Assembly: GCF_009938225.1 (NCBI RefSeq)
Contig: NZ_AP019657.1
Coordinates: forward strand, 1,984,001 to 2,048,000
Origin: Vibrio ponticus
Lineage (GTDB): Bacteria > Pseudomonadota > Gammaproteobacteria > Enterobacterales > Vibrionaceae
DNA: 64,000 nt
Reading direction: 5' to 3'
Position 1 is the first letter of the stretch. Each line of letters begins with the position of its first letter. Below the pieces are notes generated by a model. That model was given only the letters and a program-made list of their open reading frames with translations, had not been told where the DNA came from and searched no databases. Both the position numbers and the translations under genes were made by a program. Positions 1 through 9,134 of this stretch are shown in pieces.

Positions 1-54
1 TTTACATTATGCGATATTCATCGTCCTCAACGTCGAAACCCAATAGGATCTCCT

Positions 55-1206
55 ATGAAAAGCAATAAAATTGCCACAATTGCCATCCATGGTGGCAATC
101 AAACTGATAAGGGCAATAACGCGATCTTTCCACCGATTGTTACTGCGAGCACGTTTGTCCAGCCAAACCTGGGGGAAAGTGGTGAGTTCTTTTACTCTCG
201 CTGTGGTAACCCAACTCGCCATGCTTATGAAACTGCATTAGCCGAATTAGAAGGTGGCATTTACGCTACTGCCACGGCTTCTGGCATGGCGGCAACGACA
301 CTCGCTTTGGAGATCCTAAACCAAGACGCACACGTGATTGTGATGTCGAGCGTCTATGGTGGGACTTATCGACTTTTTGAAAGCCTGCGCAAACGCACTT
401 CGGGGCTGACATTTAGTTATGTTAATCTCAATGATTTGGCGGCTGTTGAGGCAGCGATCACCGCGCAAACCGCGCTGATTTGGATTGAAACACCAACCAA
501 CCCTCTCCTAGAGCTGGTTGATATCAAAGCGGTGTGTGATTTAGCCAAAACAAACGGCATTACGACGTGCGTGGACAATACGTTCTCAACAGCGTGGAAC
601 CAACGCCCGCTCGCTCTGGGCGCTGACATGGTGATGCTTTCAACCAGTAAATACATTGGCGGTCACTCAGATGTGATTGGGGGTGCGCTGATCACCAACA
701 ACTCAGAGCTCGCGGATCACCTGAATGCGTTTAAAACCACAGTTGGTGCCATTGCCTCGCCTTTCGATTCCTATCTATCCCTACGTGGATTAAAAACACT
801 AGACGTTCGCATGGAGCGCCACTGTGCCAATGCATTGAAAGTGGCACAATTTCTTGAGACACACGACAAAGTCATCGAAGTTCACTACCCTGGCTTAGCT
901 TCACACCCACAGCACGAACTGTGTCAACGTCAAATGAAGACCGGTGGTGCGGTGGTAACGATTCGTCTTGCTGGCGGAGAAGCAGAGGTTCGTCAATTCA
1001 TTGGAAAGTTGCGTTATTTCGTTTTGGCAGAATCATTAGGTGGTGTAGAAAGCATGATTAATCACACTGCGTCTATGTCGCATGGTTCGGTACCAAAAGA
1101 GGAACGCGAAGCGATGGGGATCTACTTTGAAACTCTGCGCCTCTCGATTGGCATTGAAGATGCTGATGATCTTATTGACGATCTTAAGCAAGCATTAGAG
1201 GCTTAA
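55..1206 (+). CDS. Trans-sulfuration family PLP enzyme (cystathionine/methionine gamma-lyase type)
   Basis: A 383-residue fold-type I PLP enzyme of the Cys/Met metabolism family. Seen: the PLP lysine at about K199 in STSKYIGGHSD, the phosphate-binding ASGMAATT stretch near residue 77, and the C-terminal SLGGVESMINHTASMSHG signature shared by cystathionine gamma-synthase and gamma-lyase. Members carry out gamma- or beta-elimination or replacement on cystathionine, methionine, homocysteine or O-acylhomoserine in the cytoplasm. The sequence alone does not fix which. The ATG follows AGGATCTCCT. The stop lies 3 bp before an NhaC-type antiporter gene, so the two are almost certainly one operon, which favours a catabolic or substrate-linked role over core methionine synthesis. 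The family is secure; the substrate is not. Confidence 0.88.
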   Translation: MKSNKIATIAIHGGNQTDKGNNAIFPPIVTASTFVQPNLGESGEFFYSRCGNPTRHAYETALAELEGGIYATATASGMAATTLALEILNQDAHVIVMSSVYGGTYRLFESLRKRTSGLTFSYVNLNDLAAVEAAITAQTALIWIETPTNPLLELVDIKAVCDLAKTNGITTCVDNTFSTAWNQRPLALGADMVMLSTSKYIGGHSDVIGGALITNNSELADHLNAFKTTVGAIASPFDSYLSLRGLKTLDVRMERHCANALKVAQFLETHDKVIEVHYPGLASHPQHELCQRQMKTGGAVVTIRLAGGEAEVRQFIGKLRYFVLAESLGGVESMINHTASMSHGSVPKEEREAMGIYFETLRLSIGIEDADDLIDDLKQALEA

Positions 1207-1209
1207 TCC

Positions 1210-2646
1210 ATGACTGATTATGGTATTTGGACCATCATTACACCTTTGGTCACAATCGGTCTGGCTATTTGGACTCGCCAAGTCATCCTATCGCTACTCG
1301 CGGGGATTTTCGTTGGCTTTACGGTTATTCATAGCTTCAACCCTTTTTCTGGCATTGCGGCAACCTTAGATGGCATCATCGATGTCTTTTCTTCCGCAGG
1401 ATCAACCCGCACCATTTTGTTCTGTTTTATGGTGGGCGGATTGATTCGCTTAATCCAAGTAACTGGCGGCACCAAAGCGCTGGTCCGTTACTTAACGGAA
1501 AAAGCGCATATCATCAACAACCCGAAAGCGGTTCAGTTGTTGGCTATGCTAATCACTAGCATCATCTTTATTGAATCCTCTATCTCCATCATGGCAGCGG
1601 GTACCTCAACCAATGAGTTAGCCAAACGCTATGGTGTTGCGCGTGAAAAAATGGCTTACGTCATTCAAGCATCCTGTGTTTCAGTCTGCTCTAGCGTAAT
1701 GATTAACGGCTGGGGCGCAGCCATGATGGGCGTGATTGGCGTGCAAGTAAGCAAAGGTTTCATCGATGGCGAACCTTTCAGTATTTTAGCCGGCTCCATG
1801 GTTTACAACTTTATGGCTTGGCTCACTCTCGCCTCCGTGCTTTTCTACATCTTTAGTGGCTTCAAATGGGGCTCGATGGGTGAAGCGGAGCGCCGAGCAC
1901 TCACAGGACAAGAACTGCGCGAAGGTGCGTTTCCGATCACTTCAGAAGAAGACGTTGAAGTGGTAGAAAGTGCACACAACAAAGAGTCGATTCTTAACTT
2001 TTTGATCCCATTAGTTCCGACAACGATCATGGTACCTGTGGGTCTCTACATTACTGGTAATGGTGATCTCGCTAACGGCTCTGGTTCAACCTCGGTATTC
2101 TGGGGGGTAATGCTCGGAACCGCCTGTTCTTTTGTTTACTTCACCAGCCGTAAAATCCTAAACGTCGATACATTTTTTAAGCACTTATTTGCTGGCTATG
2201 CGTCAATGATTCCTCTTAGCGCGATCATGACGCTGGCATTTTTGATGGGTAACGTATCTGGAGAGCTCAATACTGGCGCATTTATCACTCAATCGATTGA
2301 CGGCATTATTCCATCGGGCTTTTCTGCGGCATTTGTATTCTTGATTTCAGTATTAATGGCGATTTCGACTGGGACCTCATGGGGAACGTTTTCGATTATG
2401 ATCCCTATCGGCGTTCAAGTCGGTGCAGCTGTTGGCATTGACCCTCAGCTTATGATTGGCGCGGCAATTTCAGGTGCCATCTTTGGTGATATGACTTCAC
2501 CAATTAGTGATACCAGCATTGTCTCCTCTATGGCGACCAAGAACGACCATATTGACCACATTCGAACTCAGTTCCCATACGCGATTACAACGGGTCTGAT
2601 TGCCACTGCACTATTTACTGTGTGTGGTTTCTCAATGCTCAATTAA
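1210..2646 (+). CDS. NhaC-family Na+/H+ antiporter-like transporter
   Basis: A 478-residue inner-membrane protein with about eleven hydrophobic segments and the conserved small-residue and aspartate stretch of the NhaC group (AISGAIFGDMTSPISDTSIVSS, residues about 418-439). The family includes Na+/H+ antiporters and substrate-exchange members such as the malate/lactate antiporter MleN. It starts 3 bp after a PLP-dependent C-S lyase-type gene, so it probably moves the substrate or product of that enzyme, or supplies sodium and pH homeostasis for it; this is inference. A strong hairpin terminator follows directly. Length and topology are normal for the family. Confidence 0.85.
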   Translation: MTDYGIWTIITPLVTIGLAIWTRQVILSLLAGIFVGFTVIHSFNPFSGIAATLDGIIDVFSSAGSTRTILFCFMVGGLIRLIQVTGGTKALVRYLTEKAHIINNPKAVQLLAMLITSIIFIESSISIMAAGTSTNELAKRYGVAREKMAYVIQASCVSVCSSVMINGWGAAMMGVIGVQVSKGFIDGEPFSILAGSMVYNFMAWLTLASVLFYIFSGFKWGSMGEAERRALTGQELREGAFPITSEEDVEVVESAHNKESILNFLIPLVPTTIMVPVGLYITGNGDLANGSGSTSVFWGVMLGTACSFVYFTSRKILNVDTFFKHLFAGYASMIPLSAIMTLAFLMGNVSGELNTGAFITQSIDGIIPSGFSAAFVFLISVLMAISTGTSWGTFSIMIPIGVQVGAAVGIDPQLMIGAAISGAIFGDMTSPISDTSIVSSMATKNDHIDHIRTQFPYAITTGLIATALFTVCGFSMLN

Positions 2647-2667
2647 TACTGATCTTACTCAGACACA

Positions 2668-2697
2668 AGCCAGTGATTCTCGTCACTGGCTTTTTTT
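2668..2697 (+). terminator. Rho-independent terminator after the lyase-antiporter operon
   Basis: The stem AGCCAGTGA / TCACTGGCT with a 6-nt loop is followed by seven T residues. It ends the rightward operon before the convergent deacetylase gene. Confidence 0.9.
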
Positions 2698-2715
2698 GTC
2701 ATAGCATCAATGCAG

Positions 2716-3639
2716 CTAAGCCGTATAGTTGGCAAATGCCGCTTCCAACAACTGCATATGCAAAGCAACCAACATTTGGTGATCACTACGATAACCGCCA
2801 CCAACCACACAAGCCATGGGAATGCTTTTCTCTTTCGCTAGTTGGATTAAAAAACTGTCTCGCTGAAATAGCGCTTGTGTCGAGACGTTGAAGTAGCCCA
2901 GCTCATCGTCACGATGAATATCAACACCCGCATCATAAACAATCAAATCAGGACGATGCAGATTCACCGCGATTTGCACCACACTGCAGAAATGGTCGAG
3001 AAATTCTTGGTCACCCGTTTCTCGACTCAACGCGATGTCGATATCGGAATCCGGCTTCTTGGCTGGAAAGTTTTTATCGCAATGGAAGGAAAGCGTGATG
3101 ATATCCTCCTCACCTGCGCACAAAGTCGCGGTGCCATCACCATGATGAACATCACTATCAATAATCAGTACTTTGTCTATGTGGGGAAATTCCAGTGCTC
3201 GTTTAGCTGCTAAGACTAAGTCGTTAATCAGACAAAATCCCGAGCCAAAGTCATAATGAGCATGGTGATAACCGCCACTTAAATGAATGGCCAAACCATG
3301 CTCTAACGCCAATTCGGCACTTAAACAGGTGCCCCCTGCCGAAGTCAAAGTACGCTCAATCAATTGCTCACTCCAAGGGAAACCAATTCGGCGCATCTTC
3401 GCTGCCGGCAATTGGTTATTGAACAGCGCCTCGATGTAGTCAGGACTGTGTACCTGCTGCACCTGCTCAATAGTCAGCGGGGACGGTTGCGTTATCTCAA
3501 ACAACTGCAACCAATTTGAATCCTGCTGTTGTTTCTCTACTAGAGCTTGATACAAACGCTGATATTTACTGATTGGGTAGCGGTGCTCTGCTGGCAGCTC
3601 AAGTTGCGAATAGATAGCGTGGTAAACAATAGGAAGCAT
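2716..3639 (-). CDS. Histone deacetylase-fold (AcuC/HDAC-like) amidohydrolase
   Basis: A 307-residue zinc-dependent deacetylase-fold protein. Seen: GGYHHAHYDFGSGFC around residues 117-131 (catalytic His pair), the metal-binding IDSDVHHGDGTA near residue 160, and the second metal aspartate in YDAGVD near residue 239. Bacterial members deacetylate small molecules, polyamines or acetyl-lysine; the substrate here is unknown. The protein is shorter than eukaryotic HDACs but normal for the bacterial HDAC11-like type. It is transcribed away from a Fur-like palindrome centred about 80 bp upstream of its ATG, so iron regulation is possible. The ribosome-binding site is weak. Confidence 0.88.
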   Translation of the reverse strand: MLPIVYHAIYSQLELPAEHRYPISKYQRLYQALVEKQQQDSNWLQLFEITQPSPLTIEQVQQVHSPDYIEALFNNQLPAAKMRRIGFPWSEQLIERTLTSAGGTCLSAELALEHGLAIHLSGGYHHAHYDFGSGFCLINDLVLAAKRALEFPHIDKVLIIDSDVHHGDGTATLCAGEEDIITLSFHCDKNFPAKKPDSDIDIALSRETGDQEFLDHFCSVVQIAVNLHRPDLIVYDAGVDIHRDDELGYFNVSTQALFQRDSFLIQLAKEKSIPMACVVGGGYRSDHQMLVALHMQLLEAAFANYTA

Positions 3640-3702
3640 AGAGACAATCGCAGTAACAAAGTATCTCTGTATGTTAACAGCTTGAAATTGTGCTGCAAAA
3701 AA

Positions 3703-3739
3703 GATTTAATTGATATTAATTATCATTTTCAATTAAATC
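3703..3739. promoter_or_regulatory. Fur-box-like palindrome between divergent genes
   Basis: Positions 3712-3730 (GATATTAATTATCATTTTC) match the 19-bp Fur consensus at 15 positions. The site lies inside a larger inverted repeat with perfect 11-bp arms, GATTTAATTGA and TCAATTAAATC. TTGAxA hexamers 17 bp from TTAAAT can be read on both strands, so the box would overlap two back-to-back promoters, one toward the deacetylase and one toward the SDR. Fur binding is inferred. Confidence 0.6.
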
Positions 3740-3741
3740 TT

Positions 3742-3864
3742 ATGTACTCTTCTACTCTCTATTTTTGGCTGGGCATTGCCGCCGGAACCTTGGGCGCGAT
3801 GTTGGCGTTTATCACGATGATACTCACCGCATGGCTTATGATTGATTTTATTATTATGCCCTAA
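3742..3864 (+). CDS. Possible 40-residue single-pass membrane peptide
   Basis: An ATG-started frame of 40 codons gives a strongly hydrophobic peptide (residues 6-38) with a Gly-Thr-Leu-Gly turn, like many small inner-membrane proteins. It starts only 12 bp after the Fur-like box and ends 43 bp before the SDR gene. Against it: no clear Shine-Dalgarno sequence, and the most obvious rightward promoter (TTGATA at 3710, TTAAAT at 3733) would start transcription at about the ATG or just after it. I do not recognise a family. It could be a real small protein or only leader sequence for the SDR. Confidence 0.4.
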   Translation: MYSSTLYFWLGIAAGTLGAMLAFITMILTAWLMIDFIIMP

Positions 3865-3907
3865 CACAATATCACCTAGACCATTATCACTATTCCAAGG
3901 AGAGGCA

Positions 3908-4594
3908 ATGAAAACCATACTCATCACCGGTGCAAACCGCGGTATTGGCTTAGGGTTTGTTCATCACTACCTAGCACAAGGAGCGACAGTTCACGCAACT
4001 TACCGTGATATCAACAGTGCCGAACAACTGCTCGCACTTGCCCATAAACATACTAATCTGCACTGCCATTGTCTCGACATCACCGACTATGACAAGTTCG
4101 AACGGCTCAGTGCGACGATTGGACGACTCGATCTGCTAATCAATAATGCAGGCTACTATGGTCCTAAAGGCTATGGTTTTGGCAATACCGACGTTAACGA
4201 ATGGCGCAAGGTATTTGAAACCAATTCGATAGCGCCACTTAAATTAGTCGAGGCACTGCATTTCAATCTCACTCAAAGCGATTCTTCAACCATTGCTTGT
4301 TTATCATCGAAAGTCGGCAGTATGACCGAGAACACCTCAGGTGGGGGCTATATCTATCGTTCATCAAAAGCAGCGCTAAACTCGGTGGTCAAAAGCTTAA
4401 GCAATGATCTCTCACCTCAAGGGTTTACTGTCGTGGCACTGCACCCGGGCTGGGTTCAAACCGAGATGGGCGGACCTAATGCCCTGATTGATGTCGCAAC
4501 CTCAGTGAATGGCTTAACACAGGTAATCGCTAATTTGACCCAGGATCAATCCGGGCAGTTTATCAATTTCGATGGTAGTCAAATTCCTTGGTGA
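3908..4594 (+). CDS. Short-chain dehydrogenase/reductase
   Basis: A 228-residue classical SDR. Seen: the N-terminal cofactor motif TGANRGIG (residues 7-14), NNAGYYG near residue 80, the catalytic serine in CLSSKVGSM, and YRSSKAA supplying the YxxxK pair. These proteins reduce or oxidise carbonyl or alcohol groups with NAD(P)H; the substrate is not evident. The start is set at the ATG preceded by AAGGAGAGGCA; an upstream in-frame ATG at 3842 has no such site. It lies downstream of the Fur-like palindrome with only a possible 40-codon frame between, so iron control is possible. Confidence 0.88.
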   Translation: MKTILITGANRGIGLGFVHHYLAQGATVHATYRDINSAEQLLALAHKHTNLHCHCLDITDYDKFERLSATIGRLDLLINNAGYYGPKGYGFGNTDVNEWRKVFETNSIAPLKLVEALHFNLTQSDSSTIACLSSKVGSMTENTSGGGYIYRSSKAALNSVVKSLSNDLSPQGFTVVALHPGWVQTEMGGPNALIDVATSVNGLTQVIANLTQDQSGQFINFDGSQIPW

Positions 4595-4708
4595 TCAATT
4601 AGCTACAACATTCCCTATACAAGCGAGTTTATAAACTTATTAAACGCGCTTGAAAATTCGCCTCCGGCTTCCAAAATTAAAATGATTTCACTCAATAAGG
4701 AGAGTCTG

Positions 4709-4912
4709 ATGGCGGATAAACATCTAGTGAATTTCAGTGAAGCGCATGAGTTGAATTACTGTCTACGAAGTGCTGGCAAACGCCAAACTCAAGCCAATCG
4801 AGATGCTTTGATTGACTTGGGCAAGCAGGTGAAAAGTGAACTTGGTAAACGAGTATTGACGCAAAATGATGTACGCGGAGCGATCGCTGATAATGGCAAC
4901 CTATTTGATTAG
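4709..4912 (+). CDS. Small conserved-looking hypothetical protein
   Basis: A 67-residue soluble, charged protein that I do not recognise. The start at 4709 has the strong site AAGGAGAG; an upstream in-frame ATG at 4682 lacks one. The protein is rich in Lys, Arg, Asn and Gln with no hydrophobic segment and no cysteine pair. A predicted helical middle (residues 30-50) and a basic pI would suit nucleic-acid or protein binding, but that is a guess. It sits alone between the SDR and the convergent topB. Good ribosome-binding site and protein-like composition argue that it is real. Confidence 0.65.
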   Translation: MADKHLVNFSEAHELNYCLRSAGKRQTQANRDALIDLGKQVKSELGKRVLTQNDVRGAIADNGNLFD

Positions 4913-4919
4913 TTCGAGC

Positions 4920-4945
4920 GCGGCTTTGTGACGTAGCCGCCTCTG
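4920..4945. terminator. Weak hairpin between convergent genes
   Basis: GCGGCT and AGCCGC flank a 9-nt loop in the 33-bp gap between the small gene and topB. The T tract on the + strand is interrupted (CTCTGTTATTT), so termination is only plausible. Confidence 0.4.
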
Positions 4946-6913
4946 TTATTTACTCGCTTTACCTTTCCCTGACGCTGGCTTTTTGCCTGTCGATTTAGTG
5001 AATGAACGCTTTTTACGCTTAAACGCTGGTCGCTCAACTTTCGGTAGATGGCGCAAAGACTCGGGCACTTCACCACCTTTCACTTGAGTCATCAAATTTG
5101 TGATTCGCTCCTGCAATGCTTGCATAAATGGCTGATAAGCATGATTTCGTTCTGCCATGCCTTGCAGTTGGTGCTCCCAATTGGCGGTCATATCCGGATA
5201 AGTCGACTCATTAGGCAGTGCATGGATCAACCCTCGACCGGCTGGTGAACTTAGGATGCTCTTACCTTGTCTAGTTAATAACTGGCGCTTAAATAGCGTA
5301 TCGAGAATACCCGCTCGCGTCGCTTCAGTGCCAAGACCATCGGTTTCGCGTAGAATTTTTTTCAGCTCTTTATCTTCAACAAAACGAGCAATCCCTGTCA
5401 TCGCTTGCAGCAGCGTTGCTTCGGTAAAGTGTTTTGGCGGCTCAGTTTGGTGCTGCTTAATCTCCCCTTCACGGCAAGTCAGCACTGTCCCTTCCGCTAG
5501 GGGCGGCACGTTATCGACACCTGCGTCGTCATCGTCCGCTTTACCCATCAAGGCTTTCCAACCTGCGGCAACCAACTGACGACCTTTTGCCACAAACACA
5601 CCACCGGCAATATCAAACACCAACTTGGCTTCTGCATAGACAGCTGGCGGATAAAATTGCATCAAATATTGACGAGCAATCATCTGATACACTTTCATTT
5701 CATTGCCCGACAACCCATTGACTGAAGCCTGCTTTGGCGTGGGTATAATTGCGTGGTGCGCGTCGACTTTTTTATCATTCCATGCTTTTGACTTAAGCGC
5801 TAAATCAGCGCCATTAACCGCAGCGCTCATCTCTTTAGCGTTATGGGCAATAGCCTGACACACACTACCCGCTTGTGCGTAATGTTCTTGCGGCAAGTAG
5901 CGACAATCCGAACGAGGATAGGTAATCAACTTGTGTTTTTCATACAATGACTGACACGTGTCCAGCACTTGTTGCGCACTCATGCCATAGCGTTTGGCGA
6001 CATCGATCTGCAGTGCAGACAATGAATACGGCAGTGGCGCAGCTTGCTTCGTTTGCTTTTGCTGAGACTCGGTCACCTTGGCGGGCTGATTGGCTATGCG
6101 ACTGGCAACATTTTCCACCAGCTTACGATTCAGCACTCGCCCTTCTTCATCTTGCCAAGGCTTACAAGCATCACTTGGTTGCCATTTAGCACGGATATCA
6201 AACGCACCAAACTCGCCTTGATATGGAATCAGCGCATGGAGACTGAAATAGTCACGCGGAATAAAGTTCTCGATCTCTTCATCGCGGCGTACCACTAAAC
6301 CCAATACCGGAGTTTGCACCCGCCCCACTGACAATACGCCTTGATAACCGGCCTTCTGACCTAAAAGGGTATAAGCGCGAGACATATTCATGCCATAGAG
6401 CCAATCGGCACGAGAGCGTGCTAAAGCCGATACAGAGAGCGGAATAAAGTCACGGTTGCTGCGCATTGAACCAATTGCACGTTTCACCGCAGGTAAGTTA
6501 AGGTCACTGATCAACAAACGCTGAGCACTCTGCTTTTTGCTTTGAGATACCTTGCAATAATCCAACACCTCATCAACCAAGAGCTGCCCTTCTCGATCCG
6601 GGTCACCGGCGTGAATGATTTGTGCGCTCTCTTTAAGTAACTTACGTACTACCGTCAATTGCTTACTGGCTGACTTGCGCGGTCTTAACTGCCACTGCTC
6701 TGGCACAATCGGCAAATCATTGAGGTTCCATTTTTTATAGCGCTCGTCATAGACGTCTGGCTCAACCTGTTCTAGCAGGTGACCTATACACCAAGTCACC
6801 ACATCACCGTTACCACAACGAATAAAACCTTGTTCATTCTTTTTCGGCCCGGGAAGTGCCGCAGCAATTGCTCGCCCTAAACTTGGTTTTTCAGCAATAA
6901 ATAAACGTGACAT
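4946..6913 (-). CDS. topB: DNA topoisomerase III
   Basis: A 655-residue type IA topoisomerase that decatenates DNA by single-strand passage. Seen: the Toprim start [17 protein letters not shown], the metal motif [15 protein letters not shown] near residue 100, and the active-site tyrosine in [13 protein letters not shown] (about residue 330). The Lys-rich C-terminal tail (about 30 residues) fits DNA binding. The start was placed at MSRLF; an ATG ten codons upstream lacks family support. A strong terminator for grxD lies only 30 bp upstream of the ATG, leaving little room for a separate promoter. Confidence 0.95.
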   Translation of the reverse strand: MSRLFIAEKPSLGRAIAAALPGPKKNEQGFIRCGNGDVVTWCIGHLLEQVEPDVYDERYKKWNLNDLPIVPEQWQLRPRKSASKQLTVVRKLLKESAQIIHAGDPDREGQLLVDEVLDYCKVSQSKKQSAQRLLISDLNLPAVKRAIGSMRSNRDFIPLSVSALARSRADWLYGMNMSRAYTLLGQKAGYQGVLSVGRVQTPVLGLVVRRDEEIENFIPRDYFSLHALIPYQGEFGAFDIRAKWQPSDACKPWQDEEGRVLNRKLVENVASRIANQPAKVTESQQKQTKQAAPLPYSLSALQIDVAKRYGMSAQQVLDTCQSLYEKHKLITYPRSDCRYLPQEHYAQAGSVCQAIAHNAKEMSAAVNGADLALKSKAWNDKKVDAHHAIIPTPKQASVNGLSGNEMKVYQMIARQYLMQFYPPAVYAEAKLVFDIAGGVFVAKGRQLVAAGWKALMGKADDDDAGVDNVPPLAEGTVLTCREGEIKQHQTEPPKHFTEATLLQAMTGIARFVEDKELKKILRETDGLGTEATRAGILDTLFKRQLLTRQGKSILSSPAGRGLIHALPNESTYPDMTANWEHQLQGMAERNHAYQPFMQALQERITNLMTQVKGGEVPESLRHLPKVERPAFKRKKRSFTKSTGKKPASGKGKASK

Positions 6914-6942
6914 AACGTACCTAGTGATCTCTATCAGCAGCA

Positions 6943-6980
6943 CAAAAAAATAAGGGTCACATTATCGAATGTGACCCTTA
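6943..6980 (-). terminator. Rho-independent terminator of grxD
   Basis: A perfect 13-bp stem (TAAGGGTCACATT / AATGTGACCCTTA) with an ATCG loop lies at 6951-6980 and is followed on the minus strand by a run of T residues (6943-6950). It separates grxD from topB. Confidence 0.9.
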
Positions 6981-7012
6981 TAAATCAAGAAAAACTGTGA
7001 ATTTAAACAGTA

Positions 7013-7348
7013 TTATTCAGCATCGCCTTGAGCACGTGCAGCTGCTTCTTTAACTAGCGGCTGAAGTTCGCCCTTTTGGAACATTTCGATGATGATGTCA
7101 CAGCCACCAATTAGCTCACCTTCAACCCAAAGTTGTGGGAATGTTGGCCATTGCGCGTATGCTGGAAGCTCTGCACGGATGTCTGGGTTTTGTAGAATAT
7201 CTACATAAGCGAATTTTTCGCCACAAGCCATTAGTGCTTGAGCCGCTTGTGAAGAGAAACCGCAGCTAGGTAGTTTAGGTGAACCCTTCATGTAAAGAAG
7301 GATTGAGTTCTCTGCGATTTGCTGTTTGATTTTTTCAATAGTTTCCAT
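7013..7348 (-). CDS. grxD: Monothiol glutaredoxin GrxD
   Basis: A 111-residue monothiol glutaredoxin with the CGFS active site (PSCGFSSQ, Cys about residue 29) after the YMKGSP strand, and the WPTFPQLWVEGELIGGCDII glutathione-binding half. The family carries and transfers [2Fe-2S] clusters with BolA-type partners rather than reducing disulfides. Length is typical. It is divergent from sodB, an iron enzyme, across about 385 bp, and is followed by a strong terminator. Confidence 0.95.
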   Translation of the reverse strand: METIEKIKQQIAENSILLYMKGSPKLPSCGFSSQAAQALMACGEKFAYVDILQNPDIRAELPAYAQWPTFPQLWVEGELIGGCDIIIEMFQKGELQPLVKEAAARAQGDAE

Positions 7349-7733
7349 TGCTTCCTCTGATGGAGTTACTGCAAGATATCAGCACATTTTAAACCATTGT
7401 TGAAGAATAAAAAGCACAGAATTATTGCGGGTATTACTAAAGGCGTTTTCACGCTATCTTAACACGTTATCTACCTAGGCGTAATCTCAAGCTGATTTCA
7501 CTGAATTTTCGCTAAAACCACGTTTTTTATGTGCTTAAATAAACAGTTAGAAACGAATTTTTTCTATAACTATTTACTCCCGTGTGCTTTTAATCACGTA
7601 AAAACTTGATAAACTAGCAACAAGTCAGTCAAATTGACAACGACGCGCAAGGCTGCGAGTCGGATAAAACAATAAACATCTGGAAGCAATTGAAAGAGTG
7701 TTATCTCTTTCTATATATATGGAGAAACGAGCA

Positions 7734-8318
7734 ATGGCATTTGAACTACCAGCTCTGCCTTATGCGAAAGACGCATTAGAACCACACATCTCAGCTGAAA
7801 CACTAGATTTCCACCACGGTAAGCACCACAACACTTACGTTGTAAAACTTAACGGCCTGATCCCAGGTACTGAGTTTGAAGGTAAGACTCTAGAAGAGAT
7901 CGTTAAAACTTCTACTGGCGGTGTATTTAACAACGCAGCTCAAATCTGGAACCACACGTTCTACTGGCACTGTCTAGCGCCAAACGCGGGTGGCGAGCCA
8001 ACAGGTGCAGTAGCGGACGCAATCAACGCAGCATTCGGTTCTTTCGAAGAGTTCAAAGCTAAGTTTACTGACTCAGCAATCAACAACTTCGGTTCATCTT
8101 GGACTTGGCTAGTGAAGAAAGCTGACGGTTCTCTAGAGATCGTTAACACTTCAAACGCGGCTACTCCTCTAACAGAAGAAGGCGTAACTCCGCTTCTAAC
8201 TGTTGACCTATGGGAACACGCGTACTACATCGACTACCGTAACGTTCGTCCAGACTACATGAACGGTTTCTGGGCTCTAGTTAACTGGGATTTCGTAGCA
8301 GAGAACCTAGCTAAGTAA
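7734..8318 (+). CDS. sodB: Superoxide dismutase [Fe]
   Basis: A 194-residue cytoplasmic iron superoxide dismutase. Seen: the N-terminal [20 protein letters not shown], the metal-ligand region [13 protein letters not shown] (His about 27), [10 protein letters not shown] (His about 74), and [18 protein letters not shown] (Asp about 157, His about 161). [13 protein letters not shown] follows the Fe-SOD pattern. An in-frame ATG 36 bp upstream was not used because the ATG at 7734 has GGAGAAACGAG before it and gives the standard N terminus. In enterobacteria sodB mRNA is controlled by Fur through RyhB; the 5' leader here could allow the same but I did not identify the site. Confidence 0.97.
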   Translation: MAFELPALPYAKDALEPHISAETLDFHHGKHHNTYVVKLNGLIPGTEFEGKTLEEIVKTSTGGVFNNAAQIWNHTFYWHCLAPNAGGEPTGAVADAINAAFGSFEEFKAKFTDSAINNFGSSWTWLVKKADGSLEIVNTSNAATPLTEEGVTPLLTVDLWEHAYYIDYRNVRPDYMNGFWALVNWDFVAENLAK

Positions 8319-8340
8319 TCCAGCGGTTACGCAAAATTTC

Positions 8341-8368
8341 AAAAGCCTGCATCATGCAGGCTTTTTTC
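8341..8368 (+). terminator. Rho-independent terminator of sodB
   Basis: AAAAGCCTGC-ATCAT-GCAGGCTTTTTT forms a GC-rich 9-10 bp stem with a T tract shortly after the sodB stop. Confidence 0.92.
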
Positions 8369-8439
8369 GTTTATCAGCAAAATTTGCTTAAAGTTTCTCG
8401 ACAGTTAGCCGTTAACTTAACTGGAAAGTGAGGGACGCA

Positions 8440-8943
8440 ATGCAAATCGACGCGATCAATAACATCAGTGCTATCAACGAACTTCAGTTCGGTACGGGGA
8501 TTAACCATGCCGTTCACGAAGGTCGTCGTGCCGACTTCGCTTTACTCCTTTCAATGTTCTCTAATGACGTACGTGACAACACGCCTGTCGAGCAAATTGA
8601 TAATGTTGAGATTACAGACCAAACCTTACGTCAGCGTTTTGATTTGCAGCGCCCTCAACAGCTACAAGCAGACCAAAGCTCATATCAAATATCGGCACAA
8701 CAAGCGCACCAATTTCATCAAGGCGGTCTCGCCAGTGCAAAGCTTGCGCACTATTTGATGCCAGAGGCGCTGGTTTATCTTCCTGAACAAACCCATACCC
8801 TTCCGGAAGAGGTTTACCATAACCTGTCTTTACATCAACAGCGCCAACTTGGCGAGAAAGAGCCGAAGAAGCTCATGCCTTTTGATCTGTATAATCAATT
8901 AGTTGAAGCACAAAGAACTTATCAGATCCGCGCACAAGCATAA
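8440..8943 (+). CDS. Uncharacterised VC2044/sodB-linked type Vibrio protein
   Basis: A 167-residue soluble protein without a recognisable domain. It has no signal peptide and no cysteine pair, and is very rich in Gln, His and Leu, with a Gln-rich central stretch (about residues 65-95). The N terminus (MQIDAINNISAINELQFG) and the LLLSMFSNDV segment look structured and helical. The ATG at 8440 is preceded by GTGAGGGACGCA; a GTG four codons upstream is less likely. It is probably monocistronic after the sodB terminator. Function unknown. Confidence 0.7.
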   Translation: MQIDAINNISAINELQFGTGINHAVHEGRRADFALLLSMFSNDVRDNTPVEQIDNVEITDQTLRQRFDLQRPQQLQADQSSYQISAQQAHQFHQGGLASAKLAHYLMPEALVYLPEQTHTLPEEVYHNLSLHQQRQLGEKEPKKLMPFDLYNQLVEAQRTYQIRAQA

Positions 8944-9134
8944 TGAATTGCGAGCTCTAGCACATATTTTTCTATTCAATATTTGGGTTTACAAGTTTGT
9001 GAATAGACGCAAAAAACTGACAACTAATACTACATACTCACAGCTTATTTGATGTTATTCACATCTAAATAACAATAAATCTACCATTCTGTTGTGAACA
9101 GAAATTTAGTCACCAATCGATGGAGAGCAAAGGT

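Noticed and set aside
2622..2891. Frame crossing the antiporter terminator into the deacetylase gene
   Set aside because: It spans a strong terminator and reads antisense to the deacetylase; it is chance.
3547..3741. Longer version of the small hydrophobic frame beginning inside the deacetylase gene
   Set aside because: The upstream part crosses the Fur-like palindrome and is not protein-like; only the last 40 codons could be a real peptide.
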